Below are positions 8,302 to 16,733 of a stretch of DNA of 64,000 nt, piece by piece (position 1 is the first letter of the stretch; each line of letters starts with the position of its first letter). A program made the position numbers and the translations under genes. The notes below the pieces were generated by a model. The model worked only from the letters and a program-made list of their open reading frames with translations. It was not told where the DNA came from and did not search any database. Source of the stretch: Meiothermus sp. (GTDB taxonomy: Bacteria > Deinococcota > Deinococci > Deinococcales > Thermaceae). The stretch is from NCBI RefSeq assembly GCF_026004075.1, contig NZ_BPIK01000002.1:62001-126000 (forward strand). Reading direction: 5' to 3'.

Positions 8302-8972
8302 AACGCATTTTGCTAATTGAAGACGACCCCGAAATTGCTCACCTCTTGCAGCTCGAGCTGGGCGAGGCTGGCTACACCGTGGACTGGGCCTCGGGCGGCA
8401 TGTCCGGCCTGGTGCGCCTACGCGAAGCCGTACCCGATCTGGTCATCCTCGACCTGGGTCTACCCGACCTGGACGGCGGTGAGGTAGCCCGGCGCATTCG
8501 GGCAGGCTACGAAGTGCCCATCATTGTCCTGACCGCTGCCGACGCAGTCGAGCGCAAGGTCAGCCTGCTCTCCGACGGGGCCGACGACTACATCGTCAAG
8601 CCTTTTCATCCTGCCGAGCTACTGGCCCGTATCCAGGTGCAGTTACGCCACCGGGAGGGGGGCGAACAGATTAGCGTAGGAGGCCTGGAGGTATATCTCA
8701 CCAAACGGCAGGTCTTGTTTGAAGGACAGGAACTGCGCCTTTCGCCCAAGGAATTCGAGCTGTTGTCGCTTTTGGTAAGCCGTGCGGGCAAGGTGTTCAG
8801 TCGGCAGGAGATCGAAGAACATCTGTGGGGAAGGCAGCTCGAGCGCGACTCCAACGTAGTGGATGTCCATATTGCCAACCTGCGCTCCAAACTGCGTGAA
8901 GTCGGTGCTTACGGCTACCTGCGCACCGTGCGCGGGGTAGGTTATGCCCTGCGGCAACGCGAGGCAGAGTAG
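8298..8972 (+). CDS. OmpR/PhoB-family response regulator
   Basis: A 224-residue two-domain regulator. The receiver domain has the acidic pair EDD (residues 7-9), the phospho-acceptor Asp in LVILDLGLPDLDGGE near residue 51, and the conserved Lys in YIVKPFHP near 100. The C-terminal winged helix (about 125-220) contains LSPKEFELLSLLVSRAGKVF and ends RTVRGVGYAL, typical of the OmpR class. It would bind DNA once phosphorylated by the kinase that follows. Its start overlaps the stop of the secreted-protein gene. Target genes are unknown. Confidence 0.95.
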   Translation: MKRILLIEDDPEIAHLLQLELGEAGYTVDWASGGMSGLVRLREAVPDLVILDLGLPDLDGGEVARRIRAGYEVPIIVLTAADAVERKVSLLSDGADDYIVKPFHPAELLARIQVQLRHREGGEQISVGGLEVYLTKRQVLFEGQELRLSPKEFELLSLLVSRAGKVFSRQEIEEHLWGRQLERDSNVVDVHIANLRSKLREVGAYGYLRTVRGVGYALRQREAE

Positions 8973-9050
8973 GTCTGGTTTTGCAAGGCCCTCGCCTTGG
9001 TGGTGCACCCGGCTCATAACTCCCCTTAGCCCTCCGACCCACCCGCCTTT

Positions 9051-10412
9051 ATGTCCTTCCGCACCCGTCTGATACTGGCCTATACGATTCTGTGGGTGCT
9101 GATTCTGGTTCTGACCCTGAGCATCGCGGTCTACAGCATCAACTTTGGTCTGTACGGGCAGGTCGAGCGTACGCTATTGCGCTACGTCAACGAGGTGGCT
9201 TTGCTGTATGCCTCAGGCCGCGCTGGGGAGATTAGCCTGCCACGCTCCGGCCCGGTAAGCGTTAGCTTCTACAGTAGCGGTGGGCAGCTTCTGGTAGCGC
9301 CCACCCCCGATTTCGAGCATAAAGTGCCCAAAAACTATATACGTTCCGCCAGCAGTACCGCCAAACCCTACTATGCCCCCACCTTTATGGCCGCCTACCA
9401 GGCCATACCGGGGGCGGTGGTGGTGGTCAGTCAGGACACTCGTTACATTGAGAGCATCTCGGCCACCGTACGCAATACCCTGATCCAGGGGATGGCTTTT
9501 TTATTGCCTTTAGGAGCTCTTCTGATTGTGTTGGCGGCCCAGGTTTCGCTTATTCCGCTACACCGCGCAGCCTCGGAGGTGGACAAGCGCGGCCCGCGCA
9601 ACCTCGAGCCCATTCACTACACCGGCCCCAAGGACGACCTGGGGGTGATGATAGAAAAGGTCAACGACCTGCTGGGCGAGCTGCGCGAGGCCCAGGCGCG
9701 CGAACGAGCCTTCCTGGCCGAGGTCTCGCACGAACTGCGTACCCCCTTAACCTCGCTCAATGGCTACCTCGAGCGCCTCAGCCGCAACCCTAGCGATACC
9801 GAGATGCTCGAGCGCGCTCGCAAAATTGCGGCCCACACCGCGCGTATGGTGCAAGATTTGCTAGCCCTGGCCCGTGGCGAGGCCGAACGGAGCGTAAACC
9901 CCCATATTGTCAACCTGGGCGAGCTTCTCCGTCAGGCGGTAGAGGAGTATCCGGGGGTAACACTCAAGATTCCCCCCGAGTTCCCCGAGGTGCTGGGCGA
10001 TCCCGACCGCCTGCTGCAACTGGCCCGCAACCTGATTGCCAATGCCGTACGGGCCGCAGGCGCTCCCGAAAAAGTGCAGGTGCGGGTCTGGATGGTCAAG
10101 GAACCCACCGACAACCCTCCCGACCCCTACGAGTCTGCCGACGAACTGCGCACCACCTCCACCCCCGAGATGACGCCCCCCAAGCAGCCCTGGGCCGCCT
10201 TTGCAGTGGTGGATCGGGGGCCGGGCATCGCCCCCGAGGTACTGCCGCGCCTGTTTACCCGCTTTGCCCGCGGCCCCGAAGGCGGTACCGGGCTGGGCCT
10301 GGCCATCGCCAAGCAGATTGCCGAAGCCCACGGGGGCGAAATTCGTGTAGCCAGCCGTCCCGGCGAGACCCGCTTTACGGTGTTTTTACCGCTTCTGATG
10401 GAAGAAGAATAG
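9051..10412 (+). CDS. Sensor histidine kinase
   Basis: A 453-residue membrane kinase. Membrane segments lie at about residues 9-29 and 147-168, framing an extracytoplasmic sensor region of about 115 residues with no recognised domain. The H-box FLAEVSHELRTPLTSLNGYL has its phospho-accepting His near residue 227. The ATP-binding part has the N-box NLIANAVRAAG, DRGPGIAPE and GGTGLGLAIAKQIAEAHGG. About 30 residues of Pro/Thr-rich sequence are inserted between the N and G1 boxes. It follows the regulator by 78 bp and should phosphorylate it. No Shine-Dalgarno is visible before the ATG. Confidence 0.95.
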   Translation: MSFRTRLILAYTILWVLILVLTLSIAVYSINFGLYGQVERTLLRYVNEVALLYASGRAGEISLPRSGPVSVSFYSSGGQLLVAPTPDFEHKVPKNYIRSASSTAKPYYAPTFMAAYQAIPGAVVVVSQDTRYIESISATVRNTLIQGMAFLLPLGALLIVLAAQVSLIPLHRAASEVDKRGPRNLEPIHYTGPKDDLGVMIEKVNDLLGELREAQARERAFLAEVSHELRTPLTSLNGYLERLSRNPSDTEMLERARKIAAHTARMVQDLLALARGEAERSVNPHIVNLGELLRQAVEEYPGVTLKIPPEFPEVLGDPDRLLQLARNLIANAVRAAGAPEKVQVRVWMVKEPTDNPPDPYESADELRTTSTPEMTPPKQPWAAFAVVDRGPGIAPEVLPRLFTRFARGPEGGTGLGLAIAKQIAEAHGGEIRVASRPGETRFTVFLPLLMEEE

Positions 10413-10419
10413 TTTTTGT

Positions 10420-10452
10420 TTGCATCCCTTCGCAAACTTTCGTATGCTTTCG
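10420..10452 (+). promoter_or_regulatory. deoR promoter with 10-bp-phased TTCG operator repeats
   Basis: TTGCAT (10420-10425), 17 bp, then TATGCT (10443-10448), then 6 nt to the deoR ATG. TTCG occurs at 10429, 10439 and 10449, exactly 10 bp apart and overlapping the -10. The same phased TTCG series lies before the sugar-transporter gene at 11254, so this is probably an autoregulatory DeoR operator with a leaderless transcript. Confidence 0.7.
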
Positions 10453-10454
10453 CT

Positions 10455-11231
10455 ATGCCCTCCCTCGAGGCCACCTTCCGTCACCAGGAAATCCTGGAGA
10501 AGCTGCACCGGGATGGCCGGGCCGAGGTGCGCAAGCTGGCCCAGCACTTTGGCGTCTCAGCCGTTACCATCCGCGCCGACCTGGAGTATCTGGAACAGCA
10601 GGGGCTATTGCGCCGTACCCGCGGGGGTGCTGTACCAGCAGAAACCAAACGCTTCGAGCTTCCCCTGGAAGAAACCCGCCAGGTGCATGCTAAAGAGAAG
10701 GAGCGCATCGGCAATTACGCTGCCGGCCTGGTGCGCGACGGCGAGACCATCATTCTGGACGTGGGCAGCACCACCACCGAGTTGGCCAAGGCCCTCTCGC
10801 CCTCGCTCAAAAACGTGGTGGTTATCACCAGCGGCCTCAACATTGCTTTGCTGCTGGAGTCGCACCCTGGCATTACGGTAATCGTCACGGGCGGTACGCT
10901 ACGGCCTTTGCAGCACTCGCTGGTCAACCCCTACGGCACCCTGTTGTTGCGCGAAATCAACGCCGACAAAGCCTTTATCGGTTGCAACGGAGTGCACCCC
11001 GACAAAGGCTTTACCAACACCAACCTGCAAGAGGCCGAAATCAAGCGGGCCATGATCGAGGCGGCCCGCGAGATTATCGTATTAGCCGATCACAGCAAGA
11101 TCATGCAGGTCGCTGCCGCCCGTATTGGGCCGCTGGAGGCAGCCAACCTGCTCGTCACCGACCGCAAGGCCAAAAAGGAGGATCTCGAGCTATTACGGCA
11201 GCGGGGGCTCGAGGTTGCGGTAGGTCGGTAA
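10455..11231 (+). CDS. DeoR-family transcriptional regulator of the galactoside operon
   Basis: A 258-residue protein with an N-terminal DeoR helix-turn-helix (RHQEILEKLHRDGRAEVRKL, then HFGVSAVTIRADLEYLEQQG with RRTRGGAVP, residues about 6-60). A DeoR sugar-phosphate sensor domain follows: DGETIILDVGSTTTELAKAL, VVITSGLNIA, VIVTGG, FIGCNGV and VLADHSK. The family usually represses until a phosphosugar binds. Start 10455 was chosen because the longer frame from 10416 would include the promoter. The gene heads the operon for galactoside uptake and galactose metabolism, and its likely operators lie at its own promoter and at 11254-11289. Confidence 0.93.
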   Translation: MPSLEATFRHQEILEKLHRDGRAEVRKLAQHFGVSAVTIRADLEYLEQQGLLRRTRGGAVPAETKRFELPLEETRQVHAKEKERIGNYAAGLVRDGETIILDVGSTTTELAKALSPSLKNVVVITSGLNIALLLESHPGITVIVTGGTLRPLQHSLVNPYGTLLLREINADKAFIGCNGVHPDKGFTNTNLQEAEIKRAMIEAAREIIVLADHSKIMQVAAARIGPLEAANLLVTDRKAKKEDLELLRQRGLEVAVGR

Positions 11232-11253
11232 ACACACTGTTAAAAGGATTTGT

Positions 11254-11313
11254 TTCGCAACCTTTCGCAAGTGTTCATAACTATTGACAAGCTTTGGGCC
11301 CTGCCCTTAGACT
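11254..11313 (+). promoter_or_regulatory. Promoter of galactoside transport operon with phased TTCG operator
   Basis: TTCG at 11254 and 11264 and TTCA at 11274 are 10 bp apart and run into TTGACA (11284-11289, same phase). With TAGACT at 11308-11313 (18-bp spacer) this makes a good promoter. A repressor on the TTCG repeats would sit immediately upstream of, and overlap, the -35. The 96-nt leader ends with TAAGGAGGG before the ATG at 11410. Confidence 0.7.
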
Positions 11314-11409
11314 CCGCTTGAACCTTGACGGGGAAAAAGCTTCCTGTGTATCCAGGTGGTTTTACTATGTGGTGTACCCCCGAAAAGGCTGGTGTCTAAG
11401 GAGGGTTAT

Positions 11410-12702
11410 ATGAAGCGTTTACTGGTTTTAGGAGCAGCCCTGGCTCTCACAGTGGCCTCGGCCCAATCTATACAGGGGAACCCCAACCTGCGCGGCGAGA
11501 TCACCGTGTGGAGCTGGGACATTGCAGCCAAGGCCCTGGAGGCTAACATCCCCGGCTTCAACAAGCTCTTCCCCAACGTGAAGGTCAAGGTGCTGGACAT
11601 CGGCAACCAGGCCACCTACGACCGCGGCCTGGCCGGCTGTGCTGCCGGCGGGGGCGACCTGCCCGACGTCTATTCCGTCGAGAACAACGAGGCCGAGGTG
11701 TTCTGGGCCCGCTTCCCCAACTGCTTTACCGACCTGAACACCCTGCAGCCCGCTGCCTCTACCCTGCGCAACCAGTTCCCTGCCTTCAAGTGGACCGAAC
11801 TCACCGTAGGCAACAAGGTCTTCGCCATGCCCTGGGACTCCGGCCCGGTGGTCATGTTCTACCGGCGCGACATCTACAGCCAGGCCGGCGTCAACCCGGC
11901 TACCATCCGCACCTGGGACGACTTTATTGCAGCTGGCAAGAAAATTGCTGCAGCCACCAACAACCGCGTCAAAGTAGGGGTCATTGCCAACGGTCAGGAC
12001 GACGAATGGTTCCGTATGCTGGCCAACCAGAACAGCTGCTTCTACTTCAACAACGAGGCCAATGCCGTAACGGTGAACCAGCCCGGCTGTGTGACTGCGC
12101 TCGAGACCGTCAAGAAGCTGATTGACGCCGGTATCGTGATGCAAGGCGGCTGGAACGAGCAGATTCAGGCCTTCAAGGCCGGCACCGTAGCCACCAGCAT
12201 GTTCGGGGCCTGGTACGAAGGCACCATCCGCTCCAACGCCCCCGAGCAGAGCGGCAAGTGGGGCGTGTACCCAATGCCCGCTTCCCGTCCCGGTGGGGTG
12301 CGCGCCGCCAACCTGGGTGGCTCAGCCCTGGCCATTCCCGCCTCCTCGCGCAATAAGGAAGCCGCCTGGGCCTTTGTCCGCTACGCTCTGGGCACCACCG
12401 AGGGCCAGGTGACCATGCTCAAGGAATATGGCCTGGTGCCCTCGCTGCTGGCCGCCACCCGCGATCCCTACGTGGCCCAGCCCCAGCCCTACTGGGGCAA
12501 CCAGCGCATCTGGCAGGTGATCCTGGGCACCCTGGGCAACGTGCCGGCGGCCCGAGGCACCCAGTTCTTCCAGGAAGCCCGCGCCATTATGGTCAAGACC
12601 CAGGCCGACTACGTAGCCGGGCGCTTCCCGAACGCCAAAGCGGCCCTTGATGCCGCCGCCCAGCAGATCTCGCAGGCCACCGGTCTGCCCATCGCACGCT
12701 AA
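11410..12702 (+). CDS. Sugar ABC transporter substrate-binding protein (family 1)
   Basis: A 430-residue exported binding protein. The signal peptide MKRLLVLGAALALTVASA ends near residue 18 with a type I site and no lipobox Cys. The mature part fits the family 1 carbohydrate-binding fold (GEITVWSWD, GGGDLPDVYSVEN, MPWDSGPVVMFYRRDIY, TVATSMFGAWYEG). Four Cys (CAAGG, FPNCF, NSCFYF, PGCVT) could form two disulfides. TAAGGAGGG (11397-11405) fixes the ATG. It is the first gene of an operon with two permeases, beta- and alpha-galactosidase, galT and galK, so galacto-oligosaccharides are the likely ligand; the exact sugar is inferred. No ATPase gene is present, so a shared MsiK/MalK-type ATPase elsewhere is expected. 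Confidence 0.93.
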   Translation: MKRLLVLGAALALTVASAQSIQGNPNLRGEITVWSWDIAAKALEANIPGFNKLFPNVKVKVLDIGNQATYDRGLAGCAAGGGDLPDVYSVENNEAEVFWARFPNCFTDLNTLQPAASTLRNQFPAFKWTELTVGNKVFAMPWDSGPVVMFYRRDIYSQAGVNPATIRTWDDFIAAGKKIAAATNNRVKVGVIANGQDDEWFRMLANQNSCFYFNNEANAVTVNQPGCVTALETVKKLIDAGIVMQGGWNEQIQAFKAGTVATSMFGAWYEGTIRSNAPEQSGKWGVYPMPASRPGGVRAANLGGSALAIPASSRNKEAAWAFVRYALGTTEGQVTMLKEYGLVPSLLAATRDPYVAQPQPYWGNQRIWQVILGTLGNVPAARGTQFFQEARAIMVKTQADYVAGRFPNAKAALDAAAQQISQATGLPIAR

Positions 12703-12711
12703 AACCACTTT

Positions 12712-12743
12712 GGGGGTGGGGGCTGCCCCACCCCCTCGCTTTT
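12712..12743 (+). terminator. Attenuating hairpin between binding-protein and permease genes
   Basis: GGGGGTGGGG (12712-12721) pairs with CCCCACCCCC (12726-12735) over a 4-nt loop, followed by TCGCTTTT. It would cut off most transcripts after the binding-protein gene, giving more binding protein than permease. The xylan operon has a hairpin at the same place. Confidence 0.75.
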
Positions 12744-12812
12744 ACAACAGTAGAATCGTTTTGGAGCCTCCCGTGAGGTGCAATATACCCAGACTTTTGA
12801 CCTGGAGGACGC

Positions 12813-13652
12813 GTGAAACGTAGCGCGACCCCCTACCTTTTTTTACTGCCCTACCTGGCGATTTTCGCTTTGTTCTGGGCCTGGCCCATCCTCGAGTCGC
12901 TGCTTTTGTCGTTCCAGAACACCCGGGTCTCCCCCCCGGTCTGGAACCTAAGCATCAACTGGGGCCGCATCCTGGGCGATGCCGCCTTTTGGGACGCCCT
13001 GCGCAACACGGTTTTGATTCTGGTAATCCAGGTGCCCCTGATGCTGGCCCTGGCCACCGCGCTGGCCGTTGCGCTGAACTCGCAATTGTTGCGGGTCAAG
13101 GGGTTTTTTCGCTTCGCTTTCTTTGCGCCGGTGGTGGTGGGAGCGGTGGCCTACTCGGCGGTGTTCCGTCTGCTTTTCAACCAAAACGGCGCGGTTAATG
13201 CGTTCACGGGCCTCGAGCTCAACTGGATTTTCGACCCCGTGGGGGCCATGGCGGTCATCATCATCACCCTGACCTGGCGCTGGACCGGCTACAACGCCAT
13301 CATCATCCTGGCCGGCCTGCAAAGCATCCCCAAGGATCTCTACGAGGCCGCCGAGATAGACGGGGCCAGCCCCTGGCAGCAGTTCTGGCGCATCACCGTA
13401 CCCAGCCTGCGCCCGGTTTTGCTATTTTGCCTGGTGCTCTCCATTATCGGAACCCTGCAGCTCTTCACCGAGCCCTGGCTCATCACCAACGGCGGCCCCG
13501 GCACCGCCACCACCACCCTGGGGGTCTACCTCTACCGCCAGGGCTTCCAGAACATCAACTTCGGCTACGCCTCCACCATCGCCTACGCCATCACCCTGCT
13601 GGCGCTGGTCTTCTCCATCATCCAGCTTCGGCTTTTTGGGAGGGAATCATGA
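12813..13652 (+). CDS. Carbohydrate ABC transporter permease (MalF/UgpA type)
   Basis: A 279-residue inner-membrane protein with six predicted membrane segments. The EAA loop EAAEIDGASPWQQFWRITVP (about residues 177-196), where the ATPase docks, is intact. The GTG start at 12813 follows a TGGAGG. The stop overlaps the next permease start (ATGA), typical of obligate heterodimeric partners. It works with the binding protein upstream to import galactosides. Confidence 0.94.
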   Translation: MKRSATPYLFLLPYLAIFALFWAWPILESLLLSFQNTRVSPPVWNLSINWGRILGDAAFWDALRNTVLILVIQVPLMLALATALAVALNSQLLRVKGFFRFAFFAPVVVGAVAYSAVFRLLFNQNGAVNAFTGLELNWIFDPVGAMAVIIITLTWRWTGYNAIIILAGLQSIPKDLYEAAEIDGASPWQQFWRITVPSLRPVLLFCLVLSIIGTLQLFTEPWLITNGGPGTATTTLGVYLYRQGFQNINFGYASTIAYAITLLALVFSIIQLRLFGRES

Positions 13653-14659
13653 AACGGCGGCTCTGGTGGCGCAGCTTCTGGCTGCACCTGTTCCTGACCC
13701 CCCTGGCCCTTTTGTGGCTGGCCCCTTTGTGGCTGATGTTCGTCTTCTCGACCCACCCCGAGATCGCCATCTTCAGCACCCCCACCCCCATCCTGCCGGG
13801 CAACCAGTTTGCCGCCAACCTGCAAAGCCTGCAGGCCGACACCAACTTCCTGCGCTCTTTGTTCAACAGCGTGATGGTGGCCGGCATCTACACGGTGCTC
13901 TCCATCTTCCTGACCAGCCTGGCCGGGTACGCCTTTGCGCGTTTTGAGTTCTGGGGCAAGGGCCTGCTGTTCTCCCTGGTGATCGCCACCCTGACCATCC
14001 CCTACTTTGCGGTGGTGATCCCCCAGTTTATTCTGGTGGCCCGCGAGGCCAAAACCCTGCTGGCAATTCTGATTGGGATGGCAGTGTTTGGCGGTATCGC
14101 GGCCCTGCTAGCCTGGCTCCGCTTCTCGCCCACCCTGGGGCGGGCGCTGTGGGTGGGGTATGCGGTGGCGGCCCTGGCCTACCTCTTCCTGGGGGTGCCG
14201 GCGCTGCGCGAGGCCATGACCTTCGACTTCCGCCTCACCAACACCTGGTGGGCGGTGATTCTGCCCTCACTGGCCAACAGCCTGGGAGTGTTTTTCATGC
14301 GGCAAAACTTCCTCAGCGTTCCCATGAGCCTGCTGGAAGCCGCCCGCATAGACGGGGCCGGGGAGTTTCGCATCTTCTTCCGGATAGCCCTGCCGCTGGT
14401 GCTCCCGGCCATGGCTGCCCTGGCCATCATCCTCTTTCTGGCCTCCTGGAACGACTACCTGTGGCCTTTGCTGGTGCTCTCGGATCGGGAGATGCAGACC
14501 GCCCCGGTGGCGCTGGGCTCGCTGATTGGGCTGACGCGGGTCTCGTGGGGGGGCATCATGGTGGGGGCGGTCATGACCACCCTGCCGTTTCTGGTGCTGT
14601 TCCTGTTCCTGCAGCGCTACTTTATTGCGGGCATTACCGCGGGAGGGGTGAAGGATTGA
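13649..14659 (+). CDS. Carbohydrate ABC transporter permease (MalG type) with extra transmembrane hairpin
   Basis: A 336-residue permease partner, about 55-60 residues longer than a usual MalG-type protein (about 280). The EAA motif EAARIDGAGEFRIFFRIALP is present. The extra length is an insertion of about 62 residues (14051-14236) between VAREA and TNTWWAVILP. It contains two hydrophobic stretches, LLAILIGMAVFGGIAALLAWL and LWVGYAVAALAYLFLGVPAL, so the protein may have eight membrane segments. The start at 13649 overlaps the upstream stop by 4 bp and has GGGAGGGAA before it; longer upstream frames are in the partner's coding region. Confidence 0.93.
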   Translation: MKRRLWWRSFWLHLFLTPLALLWLAPLWLMFVFSTHPEIAIFSTPTPILPGNQFAANLQSLQADTNFLRSLFNSVMVAGIYTVLSIFLTSLAGYAFARFEFWGKGLLFSLVIATLTIPYFAVVIPQFILVAREAKTLLAILIGMAVFGGIAALLAWLRFSPTLGRALWVGYAVAALAYLFLGVPALREAMTFDFRLTNTWWAVILPSLANSLGVFFMRQNFLSVPMSLLEAARIDGAGEFRIFFRIALPLVLPAMAALAIILFLASWNDYLWPLLVLSDREMQTAPVALGSLIGLTRVSWGGIMVGAVMTTLPFLVLFLFLQRYFIAGITAGGVKD

Positions 14660-14788
14660 TATGCACCCTGTGCTAGGTAGGCTGTTCCGCACTCTACAAA
14701 GCCCACCAGCGGTTGGGATTCCTTCGGTAAAGGTTGAGCCCTCGAGCCCATTCCCCCTTCTGCGCAGCCTCGCGCTTTACCCTGAACT

Positions 14789-16729
14789 ATGTTAGGCGTC
14801 TGCTACTACCCCGAACACTGGCCCCGCGAACGCTGGGCCGAAGATGCCCGGCGCATGCGCGCGCTGGGCCTGGCCTACGTGCGCATTGGCGAGTTTGCCT
14901 GGAGCGCCATAGAGCCCGACCCTGGCCGCTTTACCTGGGACTGGCTGGATGCGGCCATCGAGACCCTGGGCAAAGCCGGCCTCAAGGTGGTGCTGGGCAC
15001 CCCCACCGCCACCCCCCCCAAGTGGCTCATCGACCAGCACCCTGATATCCTGGCCTACGATATCCAGGGACGGCCCCGCAAGTTTGGCTCCCGCCGGCAC
15101 TACAGCTTTAGCAGCCGGGTTTACCTCGAGGAGGCCCGCCGTATCGTGACCCTGCTGGCCCAGCGCTACGGCCCCAACCCCTTGGTGGCCGGCTGGCAGA
15201 CCGATAACGAGTACGGCTGCCACGACACCACCCGCAGCTACGGCCCCGAAGACCTGCGGGCCTTCCGGCTGTGGCTACAGGCCCGCTACGGCAGCATCGA
15301 GGCCCTCAACCAGGCCTGGGGCAACGCCTTCTGGAGCATGACCTACCGGGCTTTTGGCGAGATCGACCTGCCCAACCAGACCGTTACCGAGGCCAACCCT
15401 TCGCACTGGCTGGATTTTTACCGCTTTAGCTCGGATCAGGTGGCCGCCTTCAACCGTATGCAGACCGAAGTCCTGCGGCAGTATGCCCCCGAGAAGTTCA
15501 TCGTGCACAACTTTATGGGCTACACCCCAGACTTCGACCACTTCAAGCTGGCCCAGGATCTGGATATCGCCGGCTGGGACAGCTACCCCCTGGGCTTTAC
15601 CGATATGGACGTGCTGCCCTGCACAACGGAGGAAAAGCTCCGCTACGCCCACACCGGCCACCCCGATATGGCCGCCTTCCACCACGATCTCTACCGCGGG
15701 GTCAAGCCGCGCTGGTGGGTGATGGAGCAGCAGCCGGGGCCGGTCAACTGGGCCCACCACAACCCCTCCCCGGCCCCCGGTATGGTGCGGCTGTGGACCT
15801 GGGAGGCCCTGGCCCACGGGGCCGAGGTGGTGAGCTACTTCCGCTGGCGGCAGTTTCCCCAGGCCCAGGAGCAGTTCCACGCCGGACTCAACCGGCCCGA
15901 TTTCGAGCCCGACCTGGGCTTTTTCGAGGCCCAGCAGGTGGCTCAGGAGCTTGGCCGGCTGTCCCTGCCCCAAAGCACCCCGGCCCCCGTGGCCCTGGTC
16001 TTCGACTACGAGGCCGACTGGGTTTTCCGCATCCAGCCGCAGGGCCAGGAGTTTGTGTACCGCGACCTGGTCTGGCATTTCTATCAGGCCCTGCGCAGCC
16101 TGGGGCTGGACGTGGATGTGGTGCCTCCGGGAGCCCGCCTGCACCCCTACCGGCTGGTGGTGGTGCCCAGCCTGCCCATCCTGCACGAAGCGGCCCTGCA
16201 GGCCTTCAAAGAGGCCCCTGGCGCGGTGGTCTTCGGGCCGCGCACCGGCTCCAAAACCGAGGCCCTGGGCATACCGGCCCAGCTACCCCCCGGCGCTTTG
16301 CAGGCGCTGCTGCCCCTCAAGGTAACCCGGGTGGAAAGCTGGCGCCCCGGCCTGAGCGAAACCCTCACCTGGCAGGGCCGGCCCTGGCCGGTGGGGGTCT
16401 GGAAGGAGTGGGTCGAGTCCAGCCTCACCCCGGTCGCCGCCTTTGCCGATGGCAGGGGGGCCATCTACCAGCACCACCACCGGCACTACCTGGCCTTCTG
16501 GCCAGGCCGGGAGTTTCTGCAAAGCTATCTGGCCGAGGTGGCCCAGGGCCTGGGCTTGGCGATCCAGCCCCTGCCCGAGGGTTTACGCATGCGGCGGCGG
16601 GGGCCCTGGGTGTTTGCCTTCAACTACACCGACCGACCCCAGGCCGCCCCAACCCCCCCAGGCGCCCGGTTCATTTTGGGCGGCCCCACCGTGGCCCCTT
16701 ATGATTTGAGCATCTGGGTTGAGGAGTAA
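14789..16729 (+). CDS. Beta-galactosidase, glycoside hydrolase family 42
   Basis: A 646-residue GH42 enzyme close in length and motifs to the Thermus A4 beta-galactosidase. It cleaves terminal beta-galactosyl bonds. The N-terminal TIM barrel starts [17 protein letters not shown]. The acid/base Glu is in WQTDNEYGC (residue 141) and the nucleophile is in [11 protein letters not shown] (residue 313). A trimerisation domain and a small beta domain follow. There is no signal peptide, so it acts on imported sugar. No Shine-Dalgarno precedes the ATG and a TACCCT lies 5 nt before it, so a second leaderless start inside the operon is possible. Confidence 0.96.
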   Translation: MLGVCYYPEHWPRERWAEDARRMRALGLAYVRIGEFAWSAIEPDPGRFTWDWLDAAIETLGKAGLKVVLGTPTATPPKWLIDQHPDILAYDIQGRPRKFGSRRHYSFSSRVYLEEARRIVTLLAQRYGPNPLVAGWQTDNEYGCHDTTRSYGPEDLRAFRLWLQARYGSIEALNQAWGNAFWSMTYRAFGEIDLPNQTVTEANPSHWLDFYRFSSDQVAAFNRMQTEVLRQYAPEKFIVHNFMGYTPDFDHFKLAQDLDIAGWDSYPLGFTDMDVLPCTTEEKLRYAHTGHPDMAAFHHDLYRGVKPRWWVMEQQPGPVNWAHHNPSPAPGMVRLWTWEALAHGAEVVSYFRWRQFPQAQEQFHAGLNRPDFEPDLGFFEAQQVAQELGRLSLPQSTPAPVALVFDYEADWVFRIQPQGQEFVYRDLVWHFYQALRSLGLDVDVVPPGARLHPYRLVVVPSLPILHEAALQAFKEAPGAVVFGPRTGSKTEALGIPAQLPPGALQALLPLKVTRVESWRPGLSETLTWQGRPWPVGVWKEWVESSLTPVAAFADGRGAIYQHHHRHYLAFWPGREFLQSYLAEVAQGLGLAIQPLPEGLRMRRRGPWVFAFNYTDRPQAAPTPPGARFILGGPTVAPYDLSIWVEE

Positions 16730-16733
16730 GGCT

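Noticed and set aside
13427-13648. Upstream extension of the MalG-type permease
   Set aside because: It is an alternate-frame read of the preceding permease; the ATG with GGGAGGGAA at 13649 is the natural start.
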